From Epiperipatus broadwayi (lineage: Eukaryota; Onychophora; Udeonychophora; Euonychophora; Peripatidae), in NCBI GenBank assembly GCA_028023455.1, contig JAQFVV010012402.1, positions 14,192,483-14,256,482 of the forward strand: a DNA stretch of 64,000 nucleotides. Reading direction: 5' to 3'. Each line of letters opens with the position of its first letter. Positions within the stretch are counted from its first letter, which is position 1. Both the position numbers and the translations under genes were made by a program. The notes under the pieces were generated by a model. That model ran no database searches. It worked only from the letters and a program-made list of their open reading frames with translations, and was not told the DNA's origin. Shown in pieces: positions 10,651 to 21,954 of the stretch.

Positions 10651-11381
10651 AATTAACTATATGAGGAATTAAGTGGAACTCTGAATTAAATGGAATGCTA
10701 TTAGTTGTCTTCATTACTCTCTCTGTTGTCTCAATATGTCACACTCCTCTCTGTTCAATAACTAAATGATTACAGATATAAACTGTTAAAGAACTGTTGA
10801 GAGAAGGACTTTATTATACTCTCAACAGATTACATTTTCTTTTTTTTAAAGTCATATAGAAATCTTTTGCTTGATGGACCTTTATTTAAATTTGTTATTA
10901 AATAAAACTATTGTTATTTAAAATTAATCTTAGTTATCCAGTTGTTCAATTCTATTTTTGTTTTTATTGCATCACTCATCATTCATTGCACTTGTTCATG
11001 AGAATCTCATACCTACTGAGCTATGTCTGGCATAACTAGACCTAGGTAAGTCAGGTTGTAGTGAGATGGAACTCTAGTGGCACCGTTTGGAAAACCAAAC
11101 ATATAAATGTCTAGATGCTTCCAGCCTCTATGGTGCTACATCCTCTGATGAGCAGGAAATATTGTTGTAGGGGAGGTTAACATTTGCATTGGGTAATGCC
11201 AGTTGATGGTTCCTTCCTGCAACATGCTCATCAGGAAATTGTTACAACTGAAGTAATAAAAGGCTTGTGTGGTGGTCCTGTTACACTATTGATACCTAGA
11301 AAGTTCAAATCAATCCTAGAGGATCAATGTCAGCCACTGTGGGAATTCTCAATTGAGACAATTGAAACACCCTCTAGCTAT
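10651..11381. other. No gene seen; repeat-like mixed-composition block
   Basis: The stretch 10990-11380 is less AT-rich than its surroundings and contains GATGAGCAGGAAATATTG, which recurs near 25570, so it is probably part of a dispersed repeat. A 70-codon open frame at 11184-11396 has no recognisable domain and is not called. Confidence 0.4.
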
Positions 11382-12538
11382 AGCATAAGACAATAACTTT
11401 TCTTAATAAAAGAATAGTCCTGTCTTTTATCATGCCTCACTTCTGTATATAGAGAGAAGTCTACAATACTTCAGCTGAAGGATTGAAGTTTAAATCAATC
11501 ATGAAATTTATATGAAAATATTTTGAATTGATTGACATTATTAAATGACAACTCTGAAATTCTCTCATCTTTTAAACTTTGTCAATAAAAATTTAAATGA
11601 TATATTTAATGTTAAATGCTTATTGTGCTAATTAGAAATTTCAAACATTAATTATTAATATTAATCCATCTAAAATATCAGAAAACACATTTTCTGAGTG
11701 ATTTGAATTTTAAATACTCTAGCCTACTTATCTTTGTACATAGTGGAGCCATAATATTCACTATATTTTGTTCTGTGCTCCTCACATAGCTTATTTTATT
11801 GATAGACCTTGATTAGCAAATTTACAGTACTTTTCAACACACTCATATATATATACAATGCAGCTTTTTTATATTTGTAGTATGCATATATAAATTAAAA
11901 TTATAAGACATACAAAATTTTAAAAAATTAATAAGTTGAGAAGACACCTTTACATATATTTTATTGAATGTGTATTCATTCATTCAATCACTGAAATAAC
12001 AAGAATCAAAACTTATTGTACAGTATTTTTATTTAAAAAAAGGGGAATAGTAAAATGTTTGACTTTCATTGCAATTAAATACACTGTGGGCGATATTCTA
12101 TTTTTTGTAAAAAAAATTTAGCATAATGCTTAGAAAAAATTTTATTATGTGAAATACTGCATGTAAAATGTGGAAAGGATAATAAAATGAAAATAAAATA
12201 CAGTCTAAGTGCTTTCAACATAAACAAATGAAACTCTATTAAAAAAAGAGATAATAAATGGCACTTCAAGATGAAAAATGACTGCTGGCAAATTGTAATT
12301 TTTTTAAAAAAAGTAATCATGTATGGTACTCAGAGATAAAAAGACTCATTGTATTAAATTTATGAATTTTATGGTTTTTCTTTATTTCCACTTTTGTTTG
12401 TTTACATTGGGGGGGATAGTTTATAATTGAAGTTGTGTTTATTGATACAACCTAATTCACTGCTTCACTATATAAAAATAAGGCACACGAAAGACAGGAC
12501 CATTCTTTTATCAAAAAAATTGTCTTATGCTATGGCAA
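11382..12538. repeat. Inverted repeat with about 75-bp arms
   Basis: The left arm (about 11382-11455, TAGCATAAGACAAT...TAAAAGAATAGTCCTGTCTTT) is the imperfect reverse complement of the right arm (about 12463-12538, AAAGACAGGACCATTCTTTTA...ATTGTCTTATGCTA). About 1 kb of AT-rich DNA lies between. This could be a nonautonomous DNA element, but no target duplication was found. No coding motif is visible inside. Confidence 0.6.
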
Positions 12539-13129
12539 AAGGATATTTCATTTATCTGTAATAACTATTAAATCAAGATTGATCTCGAACATTTACATAT
12601 ATATTCAGCATAGTAAATAAATATTTAGCATTTCATCATTTGAATCTTTGATGACAAAGTTTCAGAAGCTGATAATTTTTTAAGATTTGTTAATAATATC
12701 AATCAAATTAATATATCAGGAAATAATACATTTCATTGTTGATTTAAAACACAGTCATTTAAGTTTTCTCTTTAGTATGCAAATAGTTTTACAAATTTAG
12801 ATATTATCTTCTTTCTTGCACTAATTTTATTATCCTTTGGCTAATTATAACCCAAGAGATTAAAAAAAATTAATAGCTTTCATAAAAGTAATTCAAGAAA
12901 TAGTTTTACAAATTTAGATTTTTTTTTTCACATTAATTTTATTATCTTTTGGTTAATTATCATCTTACAAGACTTTAAAAAGATTAATAACTCTTAGAAA
13001 TAATTTAAGAAATAAATAATGATCATTCCTTAAACATGTATGAAAGAAATGCAAAATTATTTCATTTATTAATATGAATTAGTTTACTTACTATATAGCA
13101 TTATATAATGCTTTTTCTCTTAATAAGTT
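12539..13129. other. No gene seen
   Basis: AT-rich DNA. Two related short segments, near 12780-12870 and 12898-12990, repeat CAAATAGTTTTACAAATTTAGAT followed by ATTTTATTATC(C/T)TTTGG, a local duplication. Confidence 0.4.
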
Positions 13130-13640
13130 TAGGATTATCATCATTTTCAATCCTTGTTGATCCACTGTATTGGGATGATCTGTCCAAATATAATCCAGTT
13201 TCTTTAATCCATAGCCTTTATTCATATACACGAATAAACCTCCTAATTTTATCCTTCTACCTGATGTGATCTTTTACAATTTCTTGGGATTTGATTCAAC
13301 TCTTCAATTGTCCATGTGTCTTTTAGAAATATATCTAAACTAACTCCATTTCAGTCTTTTAGAAATATATCTAAACTAACTCCATTTCAGTCTTTTAATT
13401 CTTTTTATGATGATAATAACACCCATTTGTTTTCTCATTTAAATATTTTATTTTGATCTCTTTTTATTACTCCCAACATATAATTCTTTGTTATATAAAA
13501 TATTACTTTGTAATGTTAAAATATTAGATTTTTTTCTTATATCTTTTTGAAGAACTCACTTAAATACAGAATGGAGACTTAGGTTTTATACCATTATATA
13601 TGAAAAAATGATAAGGTTGAATTAGATTCATCATATGACA
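13130..13640 (-). pseudogene. Possible LINE fragment (endonuclease-like)
   Basis: The plus strand is pyrimidine-rich, so the possible coding strand is the A-rich minus strand. At about 13212-13135 it reads GLKKLDYIWTDHPNTVDQQG, which resembles the RIDYIW motif of LINE apurinic-type endonucleases. Support is weak, from one motif only. The plus strand also has a perfect 36-base direct duplication (TCTTTTAGAAATATATCTAA...) at about 13320-13391. Confidence 0.3.
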
Positions 13641-13679
13641 ATTTTTTTTTAATCTTTGAAATTCTTAAGTTAAACCACT

Positions 13680-14245
13680 AAACATCACATGATCACCATT
13701 ATTTATGCTTACACAAGCTGCTTACGCAGAGGCTAAACTCTGCATACAGTAGCACCACTCAGTGCAAGCCAGAGTAATCAATGGATAAAAAAGGTTTGTA
13801 AATAAAATCTCTATCTAGTGCCTACTCATCCATTATTCCCAGATTAGTTTCTAGTTTGTGGCTTTCATTAGTGAGAAACCTTGGATTTGAGAACACTGAA
13901 CCTAGATCTTAGGATCTAATACAACCCTCCAGCAGCTATCTTTTACCTTAGTAACTAACTATAAAGCTTTGAGTTTAAAATGAAAACACAATGTTTTCAA
14001 TTCAAGCTCACTAGCTTGTATATCCTTATTAACTAATATATAGTTTTGAGTATATACAAACAAGCTAGTGAGCTTGAATTGAAAACATTATTGTTAAAAG
14101 CCACAAGTTAGAAACTAGTTTGGGGATATTGGATGAGTAAGCAATAGATATGAATTTTAATGCACAAACCTTCTTGCATTCATTGATTACTCTGGCTTGC
14201 ACTGAATGGCACTACTGTATGGAGAGTTTATCCTCTGGGTAAATT
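13680..14245. mobile_element. Foldback element A, copy 1
   Basis: A palindromic element. The left half runs ACCACTAAACATCACATGATC, GCATACAGTAGCACCACTCA, AGCCAGAGTAATCAATGG and CTACTCATCCA...GTTTCTAGTTTGTGGCTTT. The right half carries the reverse complements in mirror order: CCACAAGTTAGAAACTAGT, GGATGAGTAAGC, CATTGATTACTCTGGCTTG and GGCACTACTGTATGG. The two inner arms meet around CAAGCTCACTAGCTTGT near 14030-14080. Related copies occur at 21955-22345 and 57640-58760. There is no coding capacity, and TIR-dependent mobility is inferred. Confidence 0.8.
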
Positions 14246-14386
14246 TATATGTGGCTATCAAAATAAGTAATAAAAGCTTGTTTTTTTTTTCTGTATCAAT
14301 TTAGTGTAAAACAATGAAAAAAATCCAACATAGTTTTCTCTATTTTTTAAAAAAGCAAAAGTTTCTTAATATATATATATATATTG

Positions 14387-17342
14387 TAACAGGATGGAGG
14401 AGTGGAAAGTTGGTGGTAAGTGAAATAAAAAGGAGTGAATCTGGGGTGATGGAAAAATCTTCATCACTCCAGTAAAATTAAATTATAAGAGTATGAGACT
14501 AAAAGCATGATTAACTATCAACCAGCATTATACAGTAAAAGTAATTATCAGTAATACTCAAAATAAATAACCATCCATCATCATCATTGACGGGAATACA
14601 CAAATTAGTACAATAAATCAGAATAAAATCAACAGACCATCTTGTGGCTGGATTTGAACAATAAAAAATATAAATCAACAGTCAACCTTGTGACTGGATT
14701 GGAAATGGGTCTTCTATAGACCAGGCTAACTACTGAGCCTTTTGCCAGCTTGGGCAATTATATAAACATGACTTGGATGCACCAGCTTAGTGCCCATCCA
14801 TTAAAATACACAACTAGAAAATCTAAACAATAATGCTGGGACATTAAAACATGCTGATCATCATTAATGCTCAGGCCACTTGTACTGGCCAACTATAAAC
14901 CTAAATTTTTAATAAGACTAAAGTAAAATAAAAAAATAATAGTGCATGGGCTTTAAAGAGTATCCTCTTTTGCATCAACCAGGATAATGATTGATTATCA
15001 CTGGATGCCCAAAGCACTAAACACATCCCCATTTATCCGTGTCTGAAATCTAGCTCAGAGAACATGGGCTCTATTACTGTATGTGAACAAGAGATGATGG
15101 AATACAATTTTTAACAATTAAATATAAGTTTATTAATAACAAAAAATAAATAAATAAATGATTACGATCTTATAAGGGTTCTGATTTTGAAAGATACACA
15201 ATAATAAAGTCATCCCTCTGTAATTTACAAGATTACTACAAAATTCAAGTTTTCACATTAATTTACATAATTCCTATTCAAAATTTAAATTGTTACATTG
15301 ATTTACAAAATTAAAATTTACAATCCAAGTTATTACTATGGTTTACATATATAGGCGCACAGACCCACAATTTATAATATACAATTAATCAATTTCAATT
15401 GACATTCAATAACAACAAAAAATGATTAAAATTTACATATGTGTTATAATTGATAACTTACGCACATATACATGTGTGTGTGTGTGAGAAATAACCTATT
15501 TGACTTGCTCCAAATCTTAAATTATATATAAATATAATAAATAATTAAAGTTTCAGTTAAATGAAATACATTTACATAGTAGGTTTACTGAAATGCATAT
15601 ATATCTAATTTGCACAGACGTGGATATATTAATTTATCTACATAACATTAGTATTTATCACAATAAAATTATTACAGATTATTCTTGCAATTTTTATCCT
15701 CTTTGCTGAATAGTCTTTTTCTTGAAACGAGCACTATCAAATTTTTGACAGATGATTGTTGATTGATTTAAAATGTCTTTTTTTTTTTCAATAAACGAAA
15801 GATAAAATCGTTTTCTAGAATTAATGAAATATAAATTTCAAAATGTCTTTCTGCTTGATTAGTTAATGCTGATGAAGTAGGCAAGGTGAGAGAGGAAAAG
15901 TGAATACGTGAAGTGCAGCTCTTCATGCCATGATAAGTAAATAGTCAAGCGTGGACAAAGTACACAATGCCCCACGATGTCGCGAGAAAATACCTCATTT
16001 TTAAGCACTGTCCCTTCTAAGTACCTAGACAGATCAACCACAAGAAATAGTATCCAGAAAAAATATCAGGCACTGAGCCAGCCCTGCTCATCTCTTATGA
16101 GTCTTAGGGGCTTTAGAAGAGGTCTATTCATGAGACCAAGGCCTATTCATGAGACCAAGGCCTATACATGAGGCCTACATACACACTGCTGGACCACACT
16201 GGGAGCTCAATATCTAGGTCTAGACAGTGCTGAGCATATACTTCGGAGCACCATAGCACATTGCATCCACACAGCCCTACTCAACTATACACCCACCATA
16301 AACATAAAAAGCACAAATTCACTCATCACTTTCAAAATGTAATTTTACTAAAGAAATTATTTAAAACTTAGTTCTTATATATAACTCTACTCACCACAGC
16401 TGTATACGCATTTATTTGGATTTCTGTCTTTAGATAGTCAGCATCTATATAATTATTTATTTAGCAAGCTGGTTCTTTTGGTCCATTAGAAAAATATAAT
16501 CCATGTTTGTTGTCATCATCAGGTATAAGTATGCAATCCATGTAAAATCTTGATTTGTAGTCGGTCTCTGCTCCATATAGGATTATTCCAGGCAATCAGC
16601 TGTCTTGGTTTGATAGATTTCAGGCTATGAATTTCAGCATAAAAAAGTGGGTCATTTTCTCCATGTGAATTTCAAACTCCTGCTAAGGAAAACAGTCTAT
16701 TATCTTGCCTTCAGCTACCTCAGTTTATGATAACTATTCTGCCAACTCTCTACTACAGCTATCAACAAACTTCAGCTATCCATTTTGGTCAGCTAATCTC
16801 TGCCACCTATTCAAAAAGTTCCAGTAGCCAAGCTGTTCTGATCAGCTCTTACAAAAAAAACCACAATCCAAACTGCTCTCTTCAAAAATCATTACCCAGA
16901 CTGGAGTTAATTTGTTATCAGCCCTTTTATAGACTCATCTATGGTGATAACAGCAGCTTGATTAAAAACAGAGTTTCTATTTTTATCTCACTAATCCCTT
17001 CATATACATGTTTTTACTTAGGGGATTTCTAATAGATAAAAATTTTGTTTAATTAATTAAAATTTCAAAAATACAATAAGATGTTTTTAAATTTCAAAAT
17101 CAGAGTAATAATTAATAATAATGCAATATTTATATTTATTCAGACCTTTTTAACATATTAATTTATAAAACAATATTTTAAATCAGAGTTATTATTATTA
17201 TTGTTTTTTATTTTATTTCAATGAATGTAGAAAATATCTACTATAATTTTTGTCTGTGTTTATTTCTAGTTTTCCTTTATTTTACATATATATATTCACA
17301 TACACTATATTAATGTGTGTGATGTAACCCAACTGGTTACAA
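14387..17342 (+). mobile_element. Long noncoding repeat B, copy 1 (about 3 kb)
   Basis: The block starts TGTAACAGGATGG directly after a (TA)n tract and ends CCAACTGGTTACA directly before another, giving short TGTAAC/GTTACA inverted ends. Its first kilobase is homologous to 23325-24020: shared TGATGG.AAA..TCATCATC, GTGACTGGATT(T)GAAATGGGTC, CAGGCTAA, AATGCTGGGA, CTGATCATCATCAATGCTC and CTAGCTCA(G/A)AGAACA. Its last 150 bases match the end of that copy (GAAAATATCTAC...TTTTGTCTGT.TTTATTTCTA). No coding motif is seen. A nonautonomous transposon or a retroelement without coding region are both possible. The open frame at 16727-17032 is not supported. Confidence 0.65.
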
Positions 17343-17400
17343 TATATATATATATAATATATATTGATAATAACCATATATATATATATATATATATATT
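17343..17400. repeat. (TA)n microsatellite
   Basis: Two TA tracts are separated by ATTGATAATAACCA, directly after the right end of repeat B copy 1. Other TA tracts in the window lie at about 14377, 27893, 30029, 41329, 52049, 54413, 57617 and 60897. Confidence 0.9.
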
Positions 17401-17760
17401 GATAATGGTTGCTTTAGAGAATGCTTAACAATGTATGTATTGGTTTACAATTGTCAGTTAAATTGCTACTAATAAAGCCACATCATTTCCCACTAAAATT
17501 AAGCAAATCAAAATATATAAAAGACTCAAATCCAAGAAGGTGCCTCACTTAATTACTATTATTTGTTAACAGCCTGATTTCAAATGTCATAGATGATCTC
17601 ATCTCCTTAGCTTTTATTCTTCGTTCATTTTTAATGAAACCATTTACTTCTAATGCTTAAGATATACTTCCTTCATTACAACTTTAATCAATTTGCAACT
17701 CTACTCCCTAATTCTTCTTCATTATTCATCTATTTTTGTTTTATATTTAAATGTATAAAA

Positions 17761-17910
17761 TATAATTGTCCAAACTTCAAACACTTTTTAGCAAAACTCT
17801 TTATTTGTACATTCACAGTCACCTACGTTTCGACTGACCTGCAGTCTTCTTCAGAGCAAGTACAAATAAAGAGTTTTGCTAAAAAGTGTTTGAAGTTTGG
17901 ACAAATTATA
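17761..17910 (-). ncRNA. Long hairpin with hammerhead-like ribozyme core
   Basis: Arms of about 50 bases (17761-17810 and 17860-17910) are almost perfectly complementary and enclose a 49-base loop. Read on the minus strand, the loop contains CTGAAGA, one extra A, a perfect 5-bp stem (GACTG/CAGTC) with loop CAGGT, then GAAAC, a possible 2-bp stem AC/GT, and then the return strand. That is the order stem I, CUGANGA, stem II, GAAA, stem III of a type I hammerhead. Penelope-like elements are known to carry such minimal hammerheads in their terminal repeats. The extra A before stem II and a G where an H (not G) is expected at the cleavage site suggest it is imperfect or inactive. Confidence 0.55.
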
Positions 17911-18906
17911 TTTATAGGATATTACGGCAAACATAAAGAAAAGTGTGATTTTGCTATTATTTATATTTAAATGTATTCATTAAAAATAATAATTGTATAG
18001 TTAATATGTGATGTTTCAATGTCCAAATGGCAGAATAAGTATAACCATTCTATTTTTTCCTATCATTTTTAGAACATAAGGCACTCTAGCCATTAACACA
18101 ATTCATTGCTTATTTTTTTAAAAATTATCGATTTATCCATCCTCCATAACATTTCTGTTTTCACATCCATTTCCTTACAAAAGTATTTCAATTTCCTCTT
18201 TTATCATTATCTATTTCTTCTACATATGTATTAAAACAATCCAAACTGATAATAGCAGTTCTTACATTCATTCAAGTATGACTTATGATGATGATAAAGA
18301 TAACTCATTTTGATTCTCTTTTCTAGTCATGCGCAAATGCACAATTTCTATGGAACTTTTTTTCAGACTCAGGATGATCTTATATCACATATCTTCAAAC
18401 TATTTTGTCCACTAGCCCACAAACTCATCCTCTTGCACTTTTTTCTCTTATATGCTTATTACTAATTTCTCTTTTCAAGCTCTTTATCACATGATATATC
18501 TATATCTAAAAGATATATATTAACGGACTTCTCTCCATCAATGGCCGTTTATGTACGATATTAACACTGAATACTGCAGCACCTCAAGAAAAAAAAGTTT
18601 ACATTATGTTAAAGGTTCGCTAATAATTGCATAGTTAATAAATGAAATTATTCAATTAACATTTTAAGATTACAAAACAAATGTATTGCGAATAAACATC
18701 AAAATAAACAAATGTATTGCGATCCAACGCAATGTCAAATTATCACGTTATGCAGCAACCTCACTTAAAATTTTCACCAGTCTTTTCACTATTTATATGT
18801 CACTTCTTCATCCCTCAAATAATTCTTTACTATCCTATGTTTAAAGTTTCACAAATATTTTTGATGAACGTAACATATGAGATTAAAATAGTTTTTAAAA
18901 AACTAT
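17911..18906. other. No gene seen; pyrimidine-rich repeat-like DNA
   Basis: A T- and C-rich plus strand like the LINE-like blocks elsewhere in the window, without a convincing coding motif. A short direct repeat ACAAATGTATTGCGA occurs at about 18677 and 18709. Confidence 0.4.
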
Positions 18907-20133
18907 AAAAATTGTTATATTTTGGAAAAAAAATATGGTTTTAGTAATTGTAATTTGTATAAATATAAAGCTAGAACTTCATGATTCCAGAAAAAATAGA
19001 AACTTAAATATAGAACGATATTGTAAGTTAATTAAAGCAGTGAAAAAAGATTGCTGATAGATAAAAGAAATGTGAATAATTATGCCGGAAAGGCTTAATG
19101 ATTTAAGTATAGAAAAAGCTAGTATTGTTTAGACTTTAGAGCAATAAGCTATTTTAAAGTAGTTAAACAAAGATCGACTAACATTGTTGTGGATTCAACC
19201 ACGAAGCTGAATGCCAACAAATAACAAAAAATATATAGATTAAAAGTTGAAATAAAAATCATTAAATACAGATGAATATTTATTTATATTATATAAAATT
19301 TACATTATATAAAATTTGACGAACCTAGTTCTCAATAAAGGCTAATACTTTCCACAGTTAAAGACTAAACAATGTCTTAACTATTCTTAGACCTGAATAA
19401 ATGCTAAAAAATTGTCTATACTCACAATCCGACTCTAGTTCTCCTGAGAGCTTATCAGGCATACACAAATAAAAATAAGACTGGTGCGGTCTGTTTAAGT
19501 TCCCTATCCAGCTATTTACACCTATAGAGGCTCGGTTTCTGGGATCACGTTCCTCATAGCAGAAAAGTAGCTACAACTTTTCCAACAGCTTTTTTCTCTG
19601 GGTCTTTTCTTTTGACGTCCCACGCCATAACAGCACCATCACATGAAGGATAAGAAAAAGCAGTATATCCTACTTATACATTTTCGCAGTTTAATCCCCG
19701 GTATCAATTATTATAAAAGATAATAGCTCTTTACATTAAGTTTTCCCCTCCGTAATGCGTCTTTTCACAAATTATCATTAAGCTTTTAATTGCGTCAGTG
19801 TACGTACATTCCTTTCACCTGCAATTAATCTTTCAAATCTTGATTAAACTGACCCTTCCTGTGTATTTTTTGTTTAATTAATTTAAAATAGTTTAATGCT
19901 CTAATTAAACAATACTAGCCTTTTCTATATTTAAATCCATGAAGCATTTCCGGCATTATTATTCACCTTTCTTTTATCTATCAGCAATCTTTATTCATTG
20001 ATTTTAACTTACAATATCGTTCTATATTTAAGTTTCTATTCTCTATTTTTTCTGAAGTCATAAATCATAGCTTTATAACTTATACAAATTACAGATACTA
20101 AAGCAATATTTTTTCCAAAATATAATAAAAATT
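18907..20133. mobile_element. DNA element with about 260-bp terminal inverted repeats
   Basis: The left arm (18907-19175) and right arm (19868-20133) are imperfect reverse complements over their whole length. Examples are GAAACTTAAATATAGAACGATATTGTAAGTTAA against TTAACTTACAATATCGTTCTATATTTAAGTTTC, and GATTGCTGATAGATAAAAGAAA against its complement near 19968. The 690-base centre is noncoding and somewhat richer in G and C. Long terminal inverted repeats with an unrelated noncoding centre fit a nonautonomous MULE-like or foldback element. No clear 8-10 bp target duplication is visible. Confidence 0.75.
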
Positions 20134-20280
20134 ATTTTAGCAATTTGAAATTGTTAACATGCATTTTATATACAATTCACAAAACTTTTGTATGTAGGTA
20201 TAATGTACTTTTGAAAATTAGTTATTAAAAAGGTGGATATGCAATGATAAACTAATGCTGACTAAATAATAATTTATTCC

Positions 20281-20400
20281 TTAGAGCTCTTCGTTGTTTA
20301 GTGCTGTGATAAAGTCCCCGGACTGATTCCAGTTCGGACACTTTTGTCGTTCGAACTCTTATGAATGCCCGAACAATAAAGCTATTCGATTATTTATTTA
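20281..20400 (+). other. G+C-richer island with hairpin and poly(A) signal
   Basis: A short block unlike its surroundings. It has an 8-bp hairpin at 20318-20337 (CCGGACTG/CAGTTCGG, one wobble) and AATAAA at 20375-20380. This combination resembles the R-U5 end of an LTR or a retroelement 3' end on the plus strand, but no partner was found. Confidence 0.35.
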
Positions 20401-20961
20401 CTTCATTACCTTACTATTCTACTTTTTTTTTTTAACGAGAAAACTAAACGATAATTACAATAATATTTAAATTAGAAGGCATTTAACTTTATTGCATTAC
20501 GTACGTACATTTATGACTTCTTTATCTATTTGTTTTAATTCATTAAAATAATAATAATATTTATGCAGAAAAAAATTGTAATTAATAATACAAAAAAATC
20601 CTACTTATGAATGTCAAATATTTAATATACTTTTATCAAGTAATAAAATTTTTATATATTAGAAGAAAAAAAAATCATTTTCTTTTAGTCAGGAAAAATA
20701 TATAAAATTAATTAAAATATTTTTGTTAAAGAAAATATTTAATTCTACAAATAATTATATTTTTCATTATTTATAATTTTTAACACACAAACATGAATCA
20801 CTTTTTTCTTTAAGATTTCGACTCCGTACTATAAAAAAGTTTTGGATGCAACATAACTTTAAAAATGAACTTTGCAACAATCTTTTAAATAACTTGTTTA
20901 CATACCAAATTTAGAAGGCAAAAAAGAATTAAAGGTACAAATTAAAGTCTACAGTACTTAC
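20401..20961. other. No gene seen; probable intron sequence
   Basis: Very AT-rich DNA directly downstream, in the minus-strand sense, of the candidate first exon at 20962-21006. If that exon is real this is the start of its intron. I found no following exon between here and the left edge of the window. Confidence 0.4.
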
Positions 20962-21006
20962 CAAGCCACCTCCTATAATCGCAATTTGTTTATCGGATTT
21001 GTTCAT
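20962..21006 (-). CDS. Candidate first coding exon of an FAD-dependent monooxygenase-like gene
   Basis: The minus strand reads AAAAAATG, then 15 codons, MNKSDKQIAIIGGGL. The exon ends exactly at a consensus splice donor, TTG|GTAAGT (intron phase 0). The segment is a beta strand followed by the glycine-rich turn that opens a Rossmann FAD/NAD-binding fold (hhhhGxGxxG). The form (V/I)A(V/I)IGGGLVG at the very amino terminus is typical of kynurenine 3-monooxygenase, which hydroxylates kynurenine at the outer mitochondrial membrane. Here only IAIIGGGL is visible, and the next exon would have to start with a valine or glycine codon. Other FAD oxidoreductases begin similarly, so the family is a guess. 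The block is not low-complexity and differs from the transposon relics around it. No later exon was found in the window. Confidence 0.5.
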
Positions 21007-21170
21007 TTTTTCTTGAATTTTAAAAATTATTATTTAGTATAAAATTATCTGGCAAAAAAACTAATACATTAGCGCTAAAAAAATCACAAATTGCTCTTTT
21101 TCCACTCAATGGCGCTTTGACCGTTTAATAGTATCACGTGTTTGATTGTTTTCATCTTTATAATTATATA
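21007..21170 (-). promoter_or_regulatory. 5' untranslated and promoter region of the candidate exon
   Basis: The bases before the ATG are AT-rich with a patch of mixed composition at 21072-21145 that includes AGCGCTA, TGGCGCT and the E-box CACGTG (about 21136-21141). No clear TATA box is seen. The assignment depends on the exon call. Confidence 0.3.
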
Positions 21171-21954
21171 AAATCTTAAAACAAATAAACCATCAAACAT
21201 GAATAAATAAAAATGAATATGATTACTTTGTAGTAATGATATTTATAGTAAAAGAAGAAAAAATAGGTATAATGATTTTTATAAATGAACATATCTTTGA
21301 TTTGTTCTTCCTATCAGCTAGTTTCAACCATCTATCTGCATCTGATAAAGCAAAGATTTAATCGTCAGTCACAATGACTAGGTTAATGTGATATTTTTTA
21401 ATTATCATTACAACTGTTATATCTAAGTTACATTTAATAACAGATGATTGCAGTTTAAAATATTCTAAACAATGTCTGTATACACTGTTTTGATAGCATT
21501 AACTTTATGTTTAATATTATTTTATATTTTAAAGTTCTGGGTTCTTTAGCTAAGTTGATACTATTTTTTTTGTCTTATAAACGAAAATTGTCTTTAAAAT
21601 TGTGTAAAATTATCCAAAATCTTTTAAAACCTTAAATTCACTTTAAATCATGCTACCTATATATATTTTCAAGAATTGCTCCATAAAGGCTTATAAAAAG
21701 TAATCCACAAACATGTTAAAGCTAAAGATGAAATAATTAATTGTAATTACGTCATACATAGTAAAAATAGTCATAAAATTTCTAATCTAAACAACCCATC
21801 TTTTTTGTAGCTGACCTAATTCCAGCTAATAGTTACAAGTCTTTAGACTGTCTTGTTATTTGTCATATTTTATACTTACTTTAACTAATTATGCTCAAAG
21901 TTCTTCTATCTTATCTATCTACAAATATTAACTTTTGTCTTAAAAAGTATCATT
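21171..21954. other. No gene seen
   Basis: AT-rich sequence upstream of the candidate exon, without recognisable repeats or coding motifs. Confidence 0.4.

Noticed and set aside
11019-11050. Short first exon ATGTCTGGC... ending at GTAAGT
   Set aside because: The codons are few, no motif is visible, and the block looks like a dispersed repeat.
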